A DNA stretch of 64,000 nucleotides from Bilifractor sp002394235 (lineage in GTDB: Bacteria > Bacillota > Clostridia > Lachnospirales > Lachnospiraceae). The stretch is taken from NCBI RefSeq assembly GCF_052118845.1, contig NZ_JBQKGJ010000006.1, positions 95,817-159,816 on the forward strand, given 5' to 3'. The notes under the pieces are model-generated. The model worked only from the letters and a program-made list of their open reading frames with translations, did no database searches and was not told the DNA's origin. Made by a program: the position numbers and the translations under genes. How positions within the stretch are numbered: position 1 is the stretch's first letter; each line of letters opens with the position of its first letter. Positions 41,378-50,145 of the stretch are shown in pieces.

Positions 41378-43592
41378 GAAAGTAATATCTGTTATCCTTG
41401 CATCCGTGATTGCTGCAGGCGCCGGATACGGAATCTTCCGCGCGGTACAGGTGACGACCAGCCAGAGGACTGTCACAGTTTTCAATGCCTCTGACCTGAA
41501 TTACAGCGGAGGCTACGGGTATGACAGCCAGACCATGCAGGGAGTCGTCACAACCGATGCCAGCCAGAACATTTACGTAACAGATACGGAGGATATCAAG
41601 CATGTGTATGTAAAGCAGGGACAGGCGGTTCGCGAAGGAGATGTCCTCCTTGCTTATGATACGACAAAGACAGGCCTGAACCTGGAGCAGGAGAAACTGA
41701 ACAACCAGCAGATCCGGCTGAATATTGAGGTGGCGGAGAAAAACCTTGATACTCTGCGTCGAATGAAACCGGTCAGCAATGTGATTCCGCCGGACGATTT
41801 CGCGCCGGTGGATCCATCATCGATCGATGATGGAGACATTGTCCCTGATAACGGTCCGGATGACATTAAAGAACCGGGGCAGAACGAAGACGAAAAACCG
41901 GGCGGGAATGACAGGGAACCGATGAAGCTTGTGAAATACAGGGAGCTGACCGCTGATTCGGAGGCAAAGAATGAAATGACCGCGGACGGAACAGCAGAAA
42001 AACCCTATCTGTTTCTCTGCGAGCCGGACGAGGAAGGCAGGATCACCATTGGCACCGGATTTATCCGTAAGCAGCAGGAAATGGCAGACAAGACGGGCCA
42101 GAAACAACGCTATATTGTTCTGGAAATTCTTGACGCGGATGATCATGCTGTTTCCGCATGGATGCAGGATATCCGCAAGCTGGATCCGGACAGCCCGGTC
42201 ACGGTGGATGCCACTACTGGAAATGCCGATTTTGCCGATCTTTCCGCAATGACTGCAGACCAGATCGCGAAGGCACTGGAGGGAATCCGTGATACGGACA
42301 AGCTTGCGGCTGCGCTGCAGAAACTGAGCGGAGATGAAGAAAAGCTGAATAACATCCTGAAGAAAATGGACAGAGAAACGAGGGAGAAGCTTCTGCAGGC
42401 GCTGACAGAGCTTCAGAAAGAAGATGATCCCCGGGATACGCCCGCACCGTCTCAGGAGCCGACCGCGCCGCCGAACCCGACACCATCTCCTACACCGCAG
42501 GGAGGTGAGGGGTCAGAGCCCGGGACTTCTCCACAGCCATCGCCCACAGAGGCTGCGGAGGATACTGAGCAAAGCGGAGACACCGTGCCTGCATCAGCTT
42601 CGCCCAAAATGAATGCATTTCGGGGAGTCTTTGCTGACTGCAGAAGCTATACGCGGATCGGCGGCGATGCAGACGATGCTGTTTTTCTGGGAGAAACGGC
42701 GGAATATTCACAGAAAACCGCGTCTGTCGGGAGCGGAGATTTTGGAATTCTGACGGCGGATAAAAGCGGGACATCCCTCGGATCGGATTCCGGAACGGAC
42801 AGCGGTTCAGGCAGCAGCGGGCTGATTTCCCCTGATGAGGAATATAGCGCAGATGAGCTGAAGCAGGCGATCCGGGATCAGGAAAGTCAGCTTTCGGACC
42901 TGAGGCTCGATCTGCAGGAATCGGATCTGAAGGTGAAGAAAGCGCAGCAGGATGTCACAGATGGTGTCGTAAAGGCGAAGATGAACGGAATCATCAAGAC
43001 GGTCGGAGATCCGAACAATCCTCCGACTGACGGCAGCCCGTTTCTGCAGCTGGCGGGAGCGTCCGGCCTGTATGTAAATGGAGGTGTTTACGAAAACCGT
43101 CTGTCTCAGATAAAGGAGGGAACGGAAGTCACGATAACCTCCTGGCAGTCAGGAAATACCTACCCGGCGACGGTAAAGAGCATCTCTTCGTATCCGGATA
43201 CGAGCGGAATGTACGGTTCTGACAGCAGCAACTCCATATATCCGTTCATCGCCTATATCGACAGCTCCGACGCAGCTCTGACGAATGGCGAATATGTTCA
43301 GATCACCATGGATTCGTCGGGAATCACACCGGATAATACGGCGAATGGAGAATCCGACTTCTACCTGTACGGCGCCTTTGTTCTCGATGAAAACGGAAAA
43401 AAATACGTATATCTTCGCGGCAAGGACAAACGGCTGGAGAAGAGAGAAATCAAGACGGGCACATATGAAAACGGATCCTATCAGATTAAATCCGGGGTCA
43501 GTCTGTCTGACTGGGTGGCCTTTCCTTACGGGAAAGATATCAGGGAAGGCGCAAAAACGAGAGAAGGGACGATTGATGAATTGTACTCATGA
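41367..43592 (+). CDS. HlyD/MacA-like efflux adaptor subunit (second) with large internal insertion
   Basis: The start ATG 41367 gives MKAKKVISVILASVIAAGAG, a membrane anchor; AGGAGG lies ten bases upstream. A lipoyl half (VKQGQAVREGDVLLAYDTTKTG) and the first coiled-coil strand (about 95-125) are followed by an insertion of about 350 residues: an acidic linker, a folded-looking segment around 185-270 (PYLFLCEPDEEGRITIGTGF), a helical stretch, and a Pro/Thr/Ser-rich linker (QEPTAPPNPTPSPTPQGGEG). The second coiled-coil strand (about 495-530) and beta-barrel then resume. Total 741 residues, about twice a normal MacA. Confidence 0.85.
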   Translation: MKAKKVISVILASVIAAGAGYGIFRAVQVTTSQRTVTVFNASDLNYSGGYGYDSQTMQGVVTTDASQNIYVTDTEDIKHVYVKQGQAVREGDVLLAYDTTKTGLNLEQEKLNNQQIRLNIEVAEKNLDTLRRMKPVSNVIPPDDFAPVDPSSIDDGDIVPDNGPDDIKEPGQNEDEKPGGNDREPMKLVKYRELTADSEAKNEMTADGTAEKPYLFLCEPDEEGRITIGTGFIRKQQEMADKTGQKQRYIVLEILDADDHAVSAWMQDIRKLDPDSPVTVDATTGNADFADLSAMTADQIAKALEGIRDTDKLAAALQKLSGDEEKLNNILKKMDRETREKLLQALTELQKEDDPRDTPAPSQEPTAPPNPTPSPTPQGGEGSEPGTSPQPSPTEAAEDTEQSGDTVPASASPKMNAFRGVFADCRSYTRIGGDADDAVFLGETAEYSQKTASVGSGDFGILTADKSGTSLGSDSGTDSGSGSSGLISPDEEYSADELKQAIRDQESQLSDLRLDLQESDLKVKKAQQDVTDGVVKAKMNGIIKTVGDPNNPPTDGSPFLQLAGASGLYVNGGVYENRLSQIKEGTEVTITSWQSGNTYPATVKSISSYPDTSGMYGSDSSNSIYPFIAYIDSSDAALTNGEYVQITMDSSGITPDNTANGESDFYLYGAFVLDENGKKYVYLRGKDKRLEKREIKTGTYENGSYQIKSGVSLSDWVAFPYGKDIREGAKTREGTIDELYS

Positions 43593-43634
43593 TTCATTCG
43601 GTACGGAACAAACCATGAATAGAAAGGAGGAGAC

Positions 43635-44909
43635 ATGGCAGAAAATCTGAAGTTTTCCTTTCAAAGCATATGGGCACATAAGATGAGGTCCTTCCTGACG
43701 ATGCTTGGCGTGATTATCGGAATCGCTTCGATCATAGGGATTGTGTCAACCATCAAGGGAACCAATGAACAGATTCTGCAGAATCTGATCGGCGCCGGAA
43801 ACAATAATGTAACGGTATCTTTGAAGCAGGGAGAGGGCGACTACTGGATGGACGGCGGTCTGCCTGACGGTGTCGTCCCTGTTTCCGATGCGCAGAAGAA
43901 GGAAATTCGGGAACTGGACGATGTTGCGGATGCATCTTTCTATCTTTCAAGAAGTTATGCGGACAGTATTTCAGCCGGAGACCAGACGCTGGACAGCGGA
44001 CAGATGCTCGGTATCGACACACATTATCTTTCAACAACCGGTTACCGGATTTATTCCGGCCGTCCGTTTGTGGATGCGGACTACACGAAGTTCCGCAAGG
44101 TTGCGCTTCTGGACGAAACGGCTGCAAACATTCTGTATCCGTCCGGCAATGCTCTTGGGAACATCCTCAGCATAAAGGGAGAACCGTACACGGTGGTGGG
44201 GCTTGTGAGAAAAATACAGAAGACGCGGCCAAACTATGATTCCTTTCAGGATTATCTGACCTATGCAGAAGAGGAATATGGAAGGGTTATGATCCCCGAC
44301 GCGGACTGGCCGATCAGTTACAGTTATGACGAACCGCAAAATTGTGTCGTGAAGGCCGTCCGGACGGAGGATATGAGTAATGTCGGGAAAGAGGTTCAGG
44401 ATATCATGAATGAATCCGTCAGTGCCTCAGATACAGGAGGTGAGGATGAAAGCGGCAGCGCGATCCGATACAAGGCAGAGGATCTGCTGGAAAAGGCGAA
44501 GAACAAGCAGGAGCTTGCAGCAAGCACGAACAACCTTCTGATCTGGATCGCCAGCATCGCCCTTCTGGTCGGCGGAATCGGCGTAATGAATATCATGCTC
44601 GTGTCCGTGACAGAGAGAACGGGTGAGATCGGGCTCAAGAAGGCACTCGGAGCTAGAAAACGCCGTATTCTGGCACAGTTTCTCACAGAATCCGTTGTCC
44701 TGACGAGTATGGGAGGCATTCTGGGAGTCATTGTGGGAATCGTTCTCGCGGAAGTGATTTCCAGATCATCCGGAACCCCGGCGGCAATCAGCATCCCGTC
44801 GATATTCATCGGCGTCGGATTTTCGATGGCCATCGGCATCCTTTTCGGGCTGCTTCCCTCGATCAAGGCTGCGAACCTGAATCCGATCGATGCGCTTCGA
44901 AGAGAGTGA
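43635..44909 (+). CDS. MacB/FtsX-type ABC transporter permease
   Basis: This 424-residue permease has one N-terminal helix (HKMRSFLTMLGVIIGIASIIG), a large extracytoplasmic MacB periplasmic-core domain, and three C-terminal helices (IASIALLVGGIGVMNIMLVS; GEIGLKKALGARKRRILAQF; 'PSIFIGVGFSMAIGILFGLLP'). The ending LNPIDALRRE is classical for the family. It probably forms the exporter with the ATPase at 40592 and one or both HlyD-like adaptors. AAAGGAGG is the ribosome-binding site. It is the last gene of the cluster; no clear terminator follows. Confidence 0.93.
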   Translation: MAENLKFSFQSIWAHKMRSFLTMLGVIIGIASIIGIVSTIKGTNEQILQNLIGAGNNNVTVSLKQGEGDYWMDGGLPDGVVPVSDAQKKEIRELDDVADASFYLSRSYADSISAGDQTLDSGQMLGIDTHYLSTTGYRIYSGRPFVDADYTKFRKVALLDETAANILYPSGNALGNILSIKGEPYTVVGLVRKIQKTRPNYDSFQDYLTYAEEEYGRVMIPDADWPISYSYDEPQNCVVKAVRTEDMSNVGKEVQDIMNESVSASDTGGEDESGSAIRYKAEDLLEKAKNKQELAASTNNLLIWIASIALLVGGIGVMNIMLVSVTERTGEIGLKKALGARKRRILAQFLTESVVLTSMGGILGVIVGIVLAEVISRSSGTPAAISIPSIFIGVGFSMAIGILFGLLPSIKAANLNPIDALRRE

Positions 44910-44914
44910 CGGCG

Positions 44915-45011
44915 CCGCCAATTGTATAAGCTGCGGAATTACTCCGTGAACTCGCGAAACCGGTCATGACCGCTGCCGATGCACGCCAATTGTATAAGCT
45001 GCGGAATTACT
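44915..45011 (+). repeat. Direct repeat related to the left end of the terminal-inverted-repeat element
   Basis: CGCCAATTGTATAAGCTGCG followed by GAATTAC occurs twice with a 68-base period (about 44916 and 44984). TTGTATAAGCT resembles the left terminal repeat of the structured elements, but no matching right end is present. It fills the gap between the permease gene and the convergent LUD gene. Confidence 0.7.
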
Positions 45012-45050
45012 GCGTGAACGGCAGCGATAAGGCAGGACCTCCGGGCTATG

Positions 45051-45686
45051 TCAGAAGCCGAGGTCCTCGCCTACCATTACAACCTTAATCCTGCCCGGAT
45101 GTTTACTGTAGCGGGTGATGACTTCCTGACAGCAGATGGTTTCCGGACTGAGGCAGTTTCCGCAGGTTCCGGTCACGGAGCAGGGCGTCTTGCAGCCGAG
45201 ACGGACACAGTTCGGCGGGGTGGCACAGTTGTGTATACGCTGGAAAGCCTCGGGAATATCAAAGGCAAGCTTGTTCATTCCCGTGACAACAATGACATGA
45301 GCTGGCCCCTGAATCAGAAAGCAGACCCGGTTGCCGTTCCCGTCGATATTTACAAGTTCTCCGTCCTTCGTGAAGGCGTTGGTGCTCATCAGAAAATAGT
45401 CGGCCATCATCTGCCGAGCCATCATTTCACGCTTTTCTTCAGGTGTTCTTGCATCTGTCCTCTCGATAAAAGAGTAATTGCCGGTTCTGACTGCGTCAAG
45501 GATTCCGCATTCATTTAGTGTCGCGGATCCGCCGTAAGTCACCGAGGATCCCTCCGGTATCAGCTCCAGTACCTTCGCTCTTGCCTCCTCCCGTGTCGCG
45601 GTGTAGAAGGCTTCGATATTCCGTTTTTCAAATTTTTTGATCATGCTCTCGCCGAGATGGCGGTAAATTAGTTCCTTCGGTGTCAT
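45051..45686 (-). CDS. LUD-domain (LutC/YkgG-like) protein
   Basis: This 211-residue protein belongs to the LUD family first known from lactate utilisation (LutC/YkgG); many stand-alone members have unknown substrates. Visible motifs: SVTYGGSATLNECGI, STNAFTKDGELVNIDGNGNRV and VIVVTGMNKL. A Cys-rich segment near the C-terminus (CATPPNCVRLGCKTPCSVTG, followed by TCGNC) could bind a metal or cluster. I choose the ATG at 45686, with AAGGAGG upstream on the minus strand. A TATAAT box (45742-45747, minus strand) gives it its own promoter. Confidence 0.87.
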   Translation of the reverse strand: MTPKELIYRHLGESMIKKFEKRNIEAFYTATREEARAKVLELIPEGSSVTYGGSATLNECGILDAVRTGNYSFIERTDARTPEEKREMMARQMMADYFLMSTNAFTKDGELVNIDGNGNRVCFLIQGPAHVIVVTGMNKLAFDIPEAFQRIHNCATPPNCVRLGCKTPCSVTGTCGNCLSPETICCQEVITRYSKHPGRIKVVMVGEDLGF

Positions 45687-45889
45687 GAGAAATCCTCCTT
45701 TACATGCAAAATCCCTTGTCTTGAAACTTATCGTTGTTTCCATTATACTATATTAGATCCGGTCTGTGCACGAAGGACATCGAAAACACAGTCTGGCAAT
45801 ATCTGCAGAGCGGGACGGAAGAAAATATCCTTTTGGGAGCACGGACGTAGTTTGAACGGCTTTGCAGAAGTCGGGGCAGGTAAAATTAT

Positions 45890-46375
45890 ATGAATATCTT
45901 GTTTTTTATCACGCCAAAAGCGGAATGCGCGTACATCAGTGCGGACTGTTCCCTGCGGCAGGCAATCGAGAAGATGGAATACCACAAGTATACGGCGATT
46001 CCGATTCTCGATGAAAGGGGACGATACATCGGTACGCTGACAGAGGGAGATCTGCTGCGCATCATCAAGGACAGGTATGATCTCAGCCTCAGGGACGCCG
46101 AGGAGATCCGTCTTTCCTCCGTTCCGCGGAGATGGAAGATGGACCCGGTCAATATCAACTGCGATATCGAGGATCTGATTCAGACATCGATGCGTCAGAA
46201 TTTTGTACCTGTGGTCGATGACGAAAACGTCTTTATCGGGATTATCACCCGAAAGGCCATCATCCAGTATTGCTATGAACATTTCAAAAAATACAGGGAT
46301 GAACTGAAGGAATTGCAGCAGCGAACGGAACAGCGTTCCTCCGGTGAAGAACCCAAGAAGGAAAAAGCAAAATGA
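45890..46375 (+). CDS. CBS-domain pair protein
   Basis: Two CBS domains (residues about 15-65 and 85-140) form a Bateman module that usually binds adenine nucleotides. Typical segments are HKYTAIPILDERGRYIGTLT and NFVPVVDDENVFIGIITRKA. The C-terminal 25 residues are charged (Glu/Lys/Arg). There is no attached catalytic domain. The stop overlaps the argS ATG (ATGA at 46372), so it is translated with ArgRS. A regulatory role is inferred only from the family. Confidence 0.88.
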   Translation: MNILFFITPKAECAYISADCSLRQAIEKMEYHKYTAIPILDERGRYIGTLTEGDLLRIIKDRYDLSLRDAEEIRLSSVPRRWKMDPVNINCDIEDLIQTSMRQNFVPVVDDENVFIGIITRKAIIQYCYEHFKKYRDELKELQQRTEQRSSGEEPKKEKAK

Positions 46376-48138
46376 AGAAAATAATCGAAGAAATCAGTGA
46401 AGTAGTAGCAGAAGCCTTTGAAAGGGCGGGATATGATGCCGGATTTGCCCGGGTCACTGTCTCAAACCGCCCAGATCTCTGTGAGTATCAGTGTAACGGA
46501 GCAATGGCAGCTAAAAAGCAGTACAAAAAGGCACCGATACAGATCGCCGGAGGTGTTGTAGCGTATCTTCAGGATTCTGAACTGATCGAGAAGGCGGAAG
46601 CCGTTATGCCGGGCTTTATTAACATCACGCTGAACCGGAAATCCCTTGCGGAATACCTTCAGAAAATGGCGGAGGATCAGGAACTCTCCGTCGAAAAGAC
46701 GGCAGACCCGGAGACAATCGTCATCGACTACGGCGGCCCCAATGTCGCGAAACCTCTTCATGTCGGACATCTGCGTTCCGCAATCATCGGAGAAAGTATC
46801 CGGCGCATGGGCCTTCGGCTTGGCCATCACATGATTGGTGATGTTCATCTCGGAGACTGGGGACTTCAGATGGGCCTGATCATCACTGAGCTTCAGGAAA
46901 GAAAACCGGAGCTGCCCTATTTTGATGACTCCTATACCGGAGAATATCCGGAGGAGGCGCCATTTACCATCAGCGAGCTGGAGGAGATTTATCCGACGGC
47001 AAGCAAAAAATCGAAGGAAGATGACGCTTACAAGAATAAGGCACTTCAGGCGACGGCGGAACTTCAGAGCGGCAGGAGGGGATACCGGGCTCTCTGGAGA
47101 CATATCATTTCCGTTTCCGTCACCGATCTGAAGAAAAACTACGAAAAACTGGATGTCCATTTTGATCTGTGGAAGGGAGAGTCGGATGCACAGGCCTATA
47201 TCCCGGACATGGTTAAGATGATGAGGGACAAGGGATACGCCTACGAGGATCAGGGCGCGCTGATCGTGGATGTCAGGGAGGAAAAGGACCAGAAGGAGGT
47301 TCCGCCCTGCATGATCCTGAAATCCGATGGAGCAGCGCTTTACACCACTACTGATCTGGCTACGATTGTCGAGCGTATGCAGGATTTTGATCCGGATGAG
47401 ATCCTATATGTGGTGGACAAGCGTCAGGAGATGCACTTTATCCAGACTTTCCGCTGCGCACGGAAGACGGGTCTTGTAAAGCCTGAGACAAAACTGACAT
47501 TTCTCGGCTTCGGAACCATGAACGGGAAGGACGGAAAGCCGTTCAAGACCAGAGAGGGCGGTGTAATGCGTCTGGAGACTCTGATCGCGGATATCGACCG
47601 GGAAATGTTCCGGAAGATCGTGGAGAATAAGAGCGTCAAGGATAAGGACGCGGAGGAGACCGCGAAGATTGTAGGACTTTCTGCCATCAAGTATGGAGAT
47701 CTCTCGAATCAGGCATCCAAGGATTATGTCTTTGATGTCGATCGTTTTACTTCTTTTGAAGGCAATACCGGGCCATATATCCTGTATACGATCGTTAGAA
47801 TCAAATCCATCCTGAATAAGTTCAAAGCGGAGGGCGGAAGTCTGGAAGACGCGAAAATCCTGAACGCCGCAAGTGACATTGAGAAGAAACTGATGCTTCA
47901 GCTGTCGCGATATAATGAGGCGCTTACCGGTGCCTTTGAGGAAAAAGCACCACATCGTCTCTGCGCCTATATTTACGAGCTGTCCAATAATTTCAACAGC
48001 TTCTATCATGAGACCCGGATCCTGACCGAGGAGAATGAGGGGCAGAAGAAATCCTGGCTGCTTCTTCTGAAGACTGTTCAGAGGGTACTGGAGGATGCAA
48101 TCGATGTCCTCGGTTTCAGTGCCCCGGAGGAGATGTGA
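46372..48138 (+). CDS. argS: Arginyl-tRNA synthetase
   Basis: ArgRS charges tRNA-Arg. The 588-residue class I enzyme has an N-terminal Add1 domain, the HIGH-type motif NVAKPLHVGHLRSAIIGE, GDWGLQMGLI, and the C-terminal DALR anticodon-binding domain ('HRLCAYIYELSNNFNSFYHE'). As in many ArgRS proteins the KMSK motif is not obvious; 'GKPFKTREGG' stands in its place. The start overlaps the CBS gene stop. The HAD phosphatase gene starts 91 bases downstream. Confidence 0.96.
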   Translation: MKKIIEEISEVVAEAFERAGYDAGFARVTVSNRPDLCEYQCNGAMAAKKQYKKAPIQIAGGVVAYLQDSELIEKAEAVMPGFINITLNRKSLAEYLQKMAEDQELSVEKTADPETIVIDYGGPNVAKPLHVGHLRSAIIGESIRRMGLRLGHHMIGDVHLGDWGLQMGLIITELQERKPELPYFDDSYTGEYPEEAPFTISELEEIYPTASKKSKEDDAYKNKALQATAELQSGRRGYRALWRHIISVSVTDLKKNYEKLDVHFDLWKGESDAQAYIPDMVKMMRDKGYAYEDQGALIVDVREEKDQKEVPPCMILKSDGAALYTTTDLATIVERMQDFDPDEILYVVDKRQEMHFIQTFRCARKTGLVKPETKLTFLGFGTMNGKDGKPFKTREGGVMRLETLIADIDREMFRKIVENKSVKDKDAEETAKIVGLSAIKYGDLSNQASKDYVFDVDRFTSFEGNTGPYILYTIVRIKSILNKFKAEGGSLEDAKILNAASDIEKKLMLQLSRYNEALTGAFEEKAPHRLCAYIYELSNNFNSFYHETRILTEENEGQKKSWLLLLKTVQRVLEDAIDVLGFSAPEEM

Positions 48139-48229
48139 GGAAACCTGAAGATCCGGAAGAACACAACAGGTCCTGTGCGTTCAGTGACCGGAAATGGATG
48201 AAAATGTGTTCGTGGGAGGAGAGGAGAAA

Positions 48230-48895
48230 ATGGAGCGCCTGATCGTCTTCGATTTTGACGGCACACTTACAGATACGGGGCTCGGAATCACAAGGAGCGC
48301 CCAGTATGCGCTGGATCAGATGGGATGGCAGCATCGGGAGGCGGAAGAACTTGGATTCTTTGTCGGTCCGCCTCTGAATGAAAGCTTTGCGCAGATGGGT
48401 ATGAATGAATCTGAGTGTGCTCAGGCAGTCCGTCTGTTCCGGGAGCGGTATGAATCGATCGGTAAGCTTGAGTACACGGTATACCCCGGGATCGGAGATC
48501 TGCTGCGCTCTCTGAAGGAAAGAAAATGGCGGATCGGAATGGCGACCTCAAAGCCCGAAAAGTTTGCGAGGGAAATCGCTGACGACTGCGGATTTCTAAG
48601 GTACTTCGATTGTGTGAGCGGGATATCTCTGACCGGGGAGGAGGGGACGATCTCCAAGGCCGGCCTGATCCAGCGGGTGCTGGACAGGACTGGCTTCTCG
48701 GGAAGAAGAGATGCGGCATGCATGGTCGGAGACCGGAAATATGATATTGAGGGCGCGAGAGCAGAGGAGCTTCTGGCTGTCGGTGCGGCCTATGGATACG
48801 GCGGGAGACAGGAACTGGAGAGAGCGGGGGCAGATCTGGTTTTTGATACGCCAGAGGAGATGGCTGAGGCTCTTCTGACCAACAGTGTCCTTTAA
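48230..48895 (+). CDS. HAD-family phosphatase (phosphoglycolate phosphatase-like)
   Basis: A haloacid dehalogenase-like phosphatase of the PGP/YsaA type. Motif I is FDFDGTLTDTG with the nucleophile Asp, motif II ATSKPEKFA, motif III lysine in TISKAGLIQ, and motif IV MVGDRKYDIEGA. I choose ATG 48230 (221 residues) because AGGAGAGGAGAAA is directly upstream. An in-frame ATG at 48194 adds 12 residues without family match. It may remove phosphoglycolate or another small phosphate; specificity cannot be read. Confidence 0.9.
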   Translation: MERLIVFDFDGTLTDTGLGITRSAQYALDQMGWQHREAEELGFFVGPPLNESFAQMGMNESECAQAVRLFRERYESIGKLEYTVYPGIGDLLRSLKERKWRIGMATSKPEKFAREIADDCGFLRYFDCVSGISLTGEEGTISKAGLIQRVLDRTGFSGRRDAACMVGDRKYDIEGARAEELLAVGAAYGYGGRQELERAGADLVFDTPEEMAEALLTNSVL

Positions 48896-48934
48896 ACGTA
48901 GAGTCTTTAAACATCCTGCTGCGGAGATAAGAAA

Positions 48935-49729
48935 ATGACAAAGAGACAGAAAATCTGGGATGTGGTTTTTCCGCTGGTCTTTATCTGGCTGTGCATGGCG
49001 GCGGTTACGGTCGTCCTTCTGCTTGTGACGGGGCTGATCGTCGGAGAGTATGATCCGGAGAAGATCTATGACAGGGTCCGGACACTCCCGATGTGGATCA
49101 GCATCGCAGCATTCGGCCTCACGCTTCTTCTGCAGAAGAACAATTACCGGGTGGACTCCATGCGCTTTCCGATGCGGAACGGCGGGTGGAAGGCATGGCA
49201 GATGGTGTGTGGCTGTCTGTGTGTTACCTTTGCCGGTCACGTGTGGAGCAGCCTGATCACGGGAAGCGGTCTGGAACGGGTTTTCACGGGTTACACGCAG
49301 AACGCCGCACCTGCCTTCGAAAACCAGAATCTGCTGCTGCTGATCCTCGGAACAGTGATTCTCGGACCCGCGGCGGAAGAGATGATTTTCCGCGGCATGC
49401 TGTTCCGCCGCGCGGCGTACTATGCCGGTATGAGGAAAGGAATCCTGCTCTCTGCTTTATGTTTCGGTATCTATCATGGAAATGTGATTCAATTTCTCTA
49501 CGCGTTCCTGCTTGGCTTTCTTCTGGCTTTTGTCTATGAAAGGAGCGGCGACCTCCGTGCTGCCGTTGCGGCACATATGAGCGTCAACGCCTGGGCTGTG
49601 TTCGGAGACCGTCTGATACGAAAGACTTTCCATGGATCTGTTCCCGCATCCTGTCTGGCTGCGGAAGCAGCTGCTTGTGTGACCTGCTTTCTCCTGCTTT
49701 ATTTTCGGGGAAAACAGAAAAATGCCTGA
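48935..49729 (+). CDS. CPBP-family intramembrane metalloprotease
   Basis: A membrane protein of the CAAX-protease/bacteriocin-processing (ABI) family. It has about eight hydrophobic segments in 264 residues. The catalytic motifs are EEMIFRGMLFRRA (E-E-x3-R), FGIYHGN (His) and AAHMSVNAWAV (H-x3-N). Some family members protect against self-made bacteriocins; there is no bacteriocin gene next to this one. It follows the HAD phosphatase gene and precedes tRNA-Gln. Confidence 0.93.
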   Translation: MTKRQKIWDVVFPLVFIWLCMAAVTVVLLLVTGLIVGEYDPEKIYDRVRTLPMWISIAAFGLTLLLQKNNYRVDSMRFPMRNGGWKAWQMVCGCLCVTFAGHVWSSLITGSGLERVFTGYTQNAAPAFENQNLLLLILGTVILGPAAEEMIFRGMLFRRAAYYAGMRKGILLSALCFGIYHGNVIQFLYAFLLGFLLAFVYERSGDLRAAVAAHMSVNAWAVFGDRLIRKTFHGSVPASCLAAEAAACVTCFLLLYFRGKQKNA

Positions 49730-49795
49730 AAGAATTCATGAACAATATGGTGTTCGCAGAAAAAAATACGAATATAAAAAATATCAAATTTCCCC

Positions 49796-49824
49796 TTGCA
49801 TTTCCCGGGGATGTCTGATAGAAT
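49796..49824 (+). promoter_or_regulatory. Promoter of tRNA-Gln
   Basis: TTGCAT (49796-49801) and TAGAAT (49819-49824) are separated by 17 bases and lie 32 bases before the tRNA. The upstream AAAATATCAAATTT is AT-rich. Confidence 0.75.
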
Positions 49825-49855
49825 ATCACATGTTGCAAGGCAATGCACAAAGCAT

Positions 49856-49928
49856 TGGGCTATCGCCAAATGGTAAGGCAACGGACTCTGACTCCGTCAT
49901 TTTCCTGGTTCGAATCCAGGTAGCCCAG
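49856..49928 (+). tRNA. tRNA-Gln, anticodon CUG
   Basis: The 73-base gene folds as a cloverleaf: acceptor TGGGCTA/TAGCCCA with G discriminator, D loop with TGGTAAGGC, anticodon stem CGGA/TCCG with loop CTCTGAC (anticodon CTG, reads CAG), and T arm CCTGGTTCGAATCCAGG. The CCA end is not encoded. It stands alone, with its own promoter and terminator. Confidence 0.97.
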
Positions 49929-49932
49929 TAAG

Positions 49933-49970
49933 AAGCGATTACATCCATGTGATGTAATCGCTTATTTTTA
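49933..49970 (+). terminator. Intrinsic terminator of tRNA-Gln
   Basis: AAGCGATTACATC (49933-49945) pairs perfectly with GATGTAATCGCTT (49951-49963), followed by ATTTTTA. The structured element begins at the next base. Confidence 0.95.
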
Positions 49971-50145
49971 TGTATAAAGCCGTCGTCAAGCTGGCAGTTT
50001 TGGGCATGCGAAGCATGCACAGAAAACTGCATGCTTGAACGACGCTAACATGTATGAGCATGGAGCGGTGTGAAACACCGCGAGAATGCGAATGCATGTG
50101 GCAGCTGCGGGAGTTGCGAAGCAACGGAGCAGCTGGCTTTATACA
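49971..50145 (+). repeat. Terminal-inverted-repeat structured element, copy 3
   Basis: TGTATAAAGCC (49971-49981) and GGCTTTATACA (50135-50145) are perfect terminal inverted repeats. Arm 1: CGTCGTCAAGC..GCAGTTTT pairs with AAAACTGC..GCTTGAACGACG, tip GCATGC-GAA-GCATGC. Arm 2: CATGTAT/ATGCATG, tandem GA/GA, GCAT/ATGC, then GCGGTGT-GAA-ACACCGC. Arm 3: CAGCTGC/GCAGCTG enclosing GTTGC-GAA-GCAAC. Every stem differs in sequence from copy 2 yet still pairs. Confidence 0.92.
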
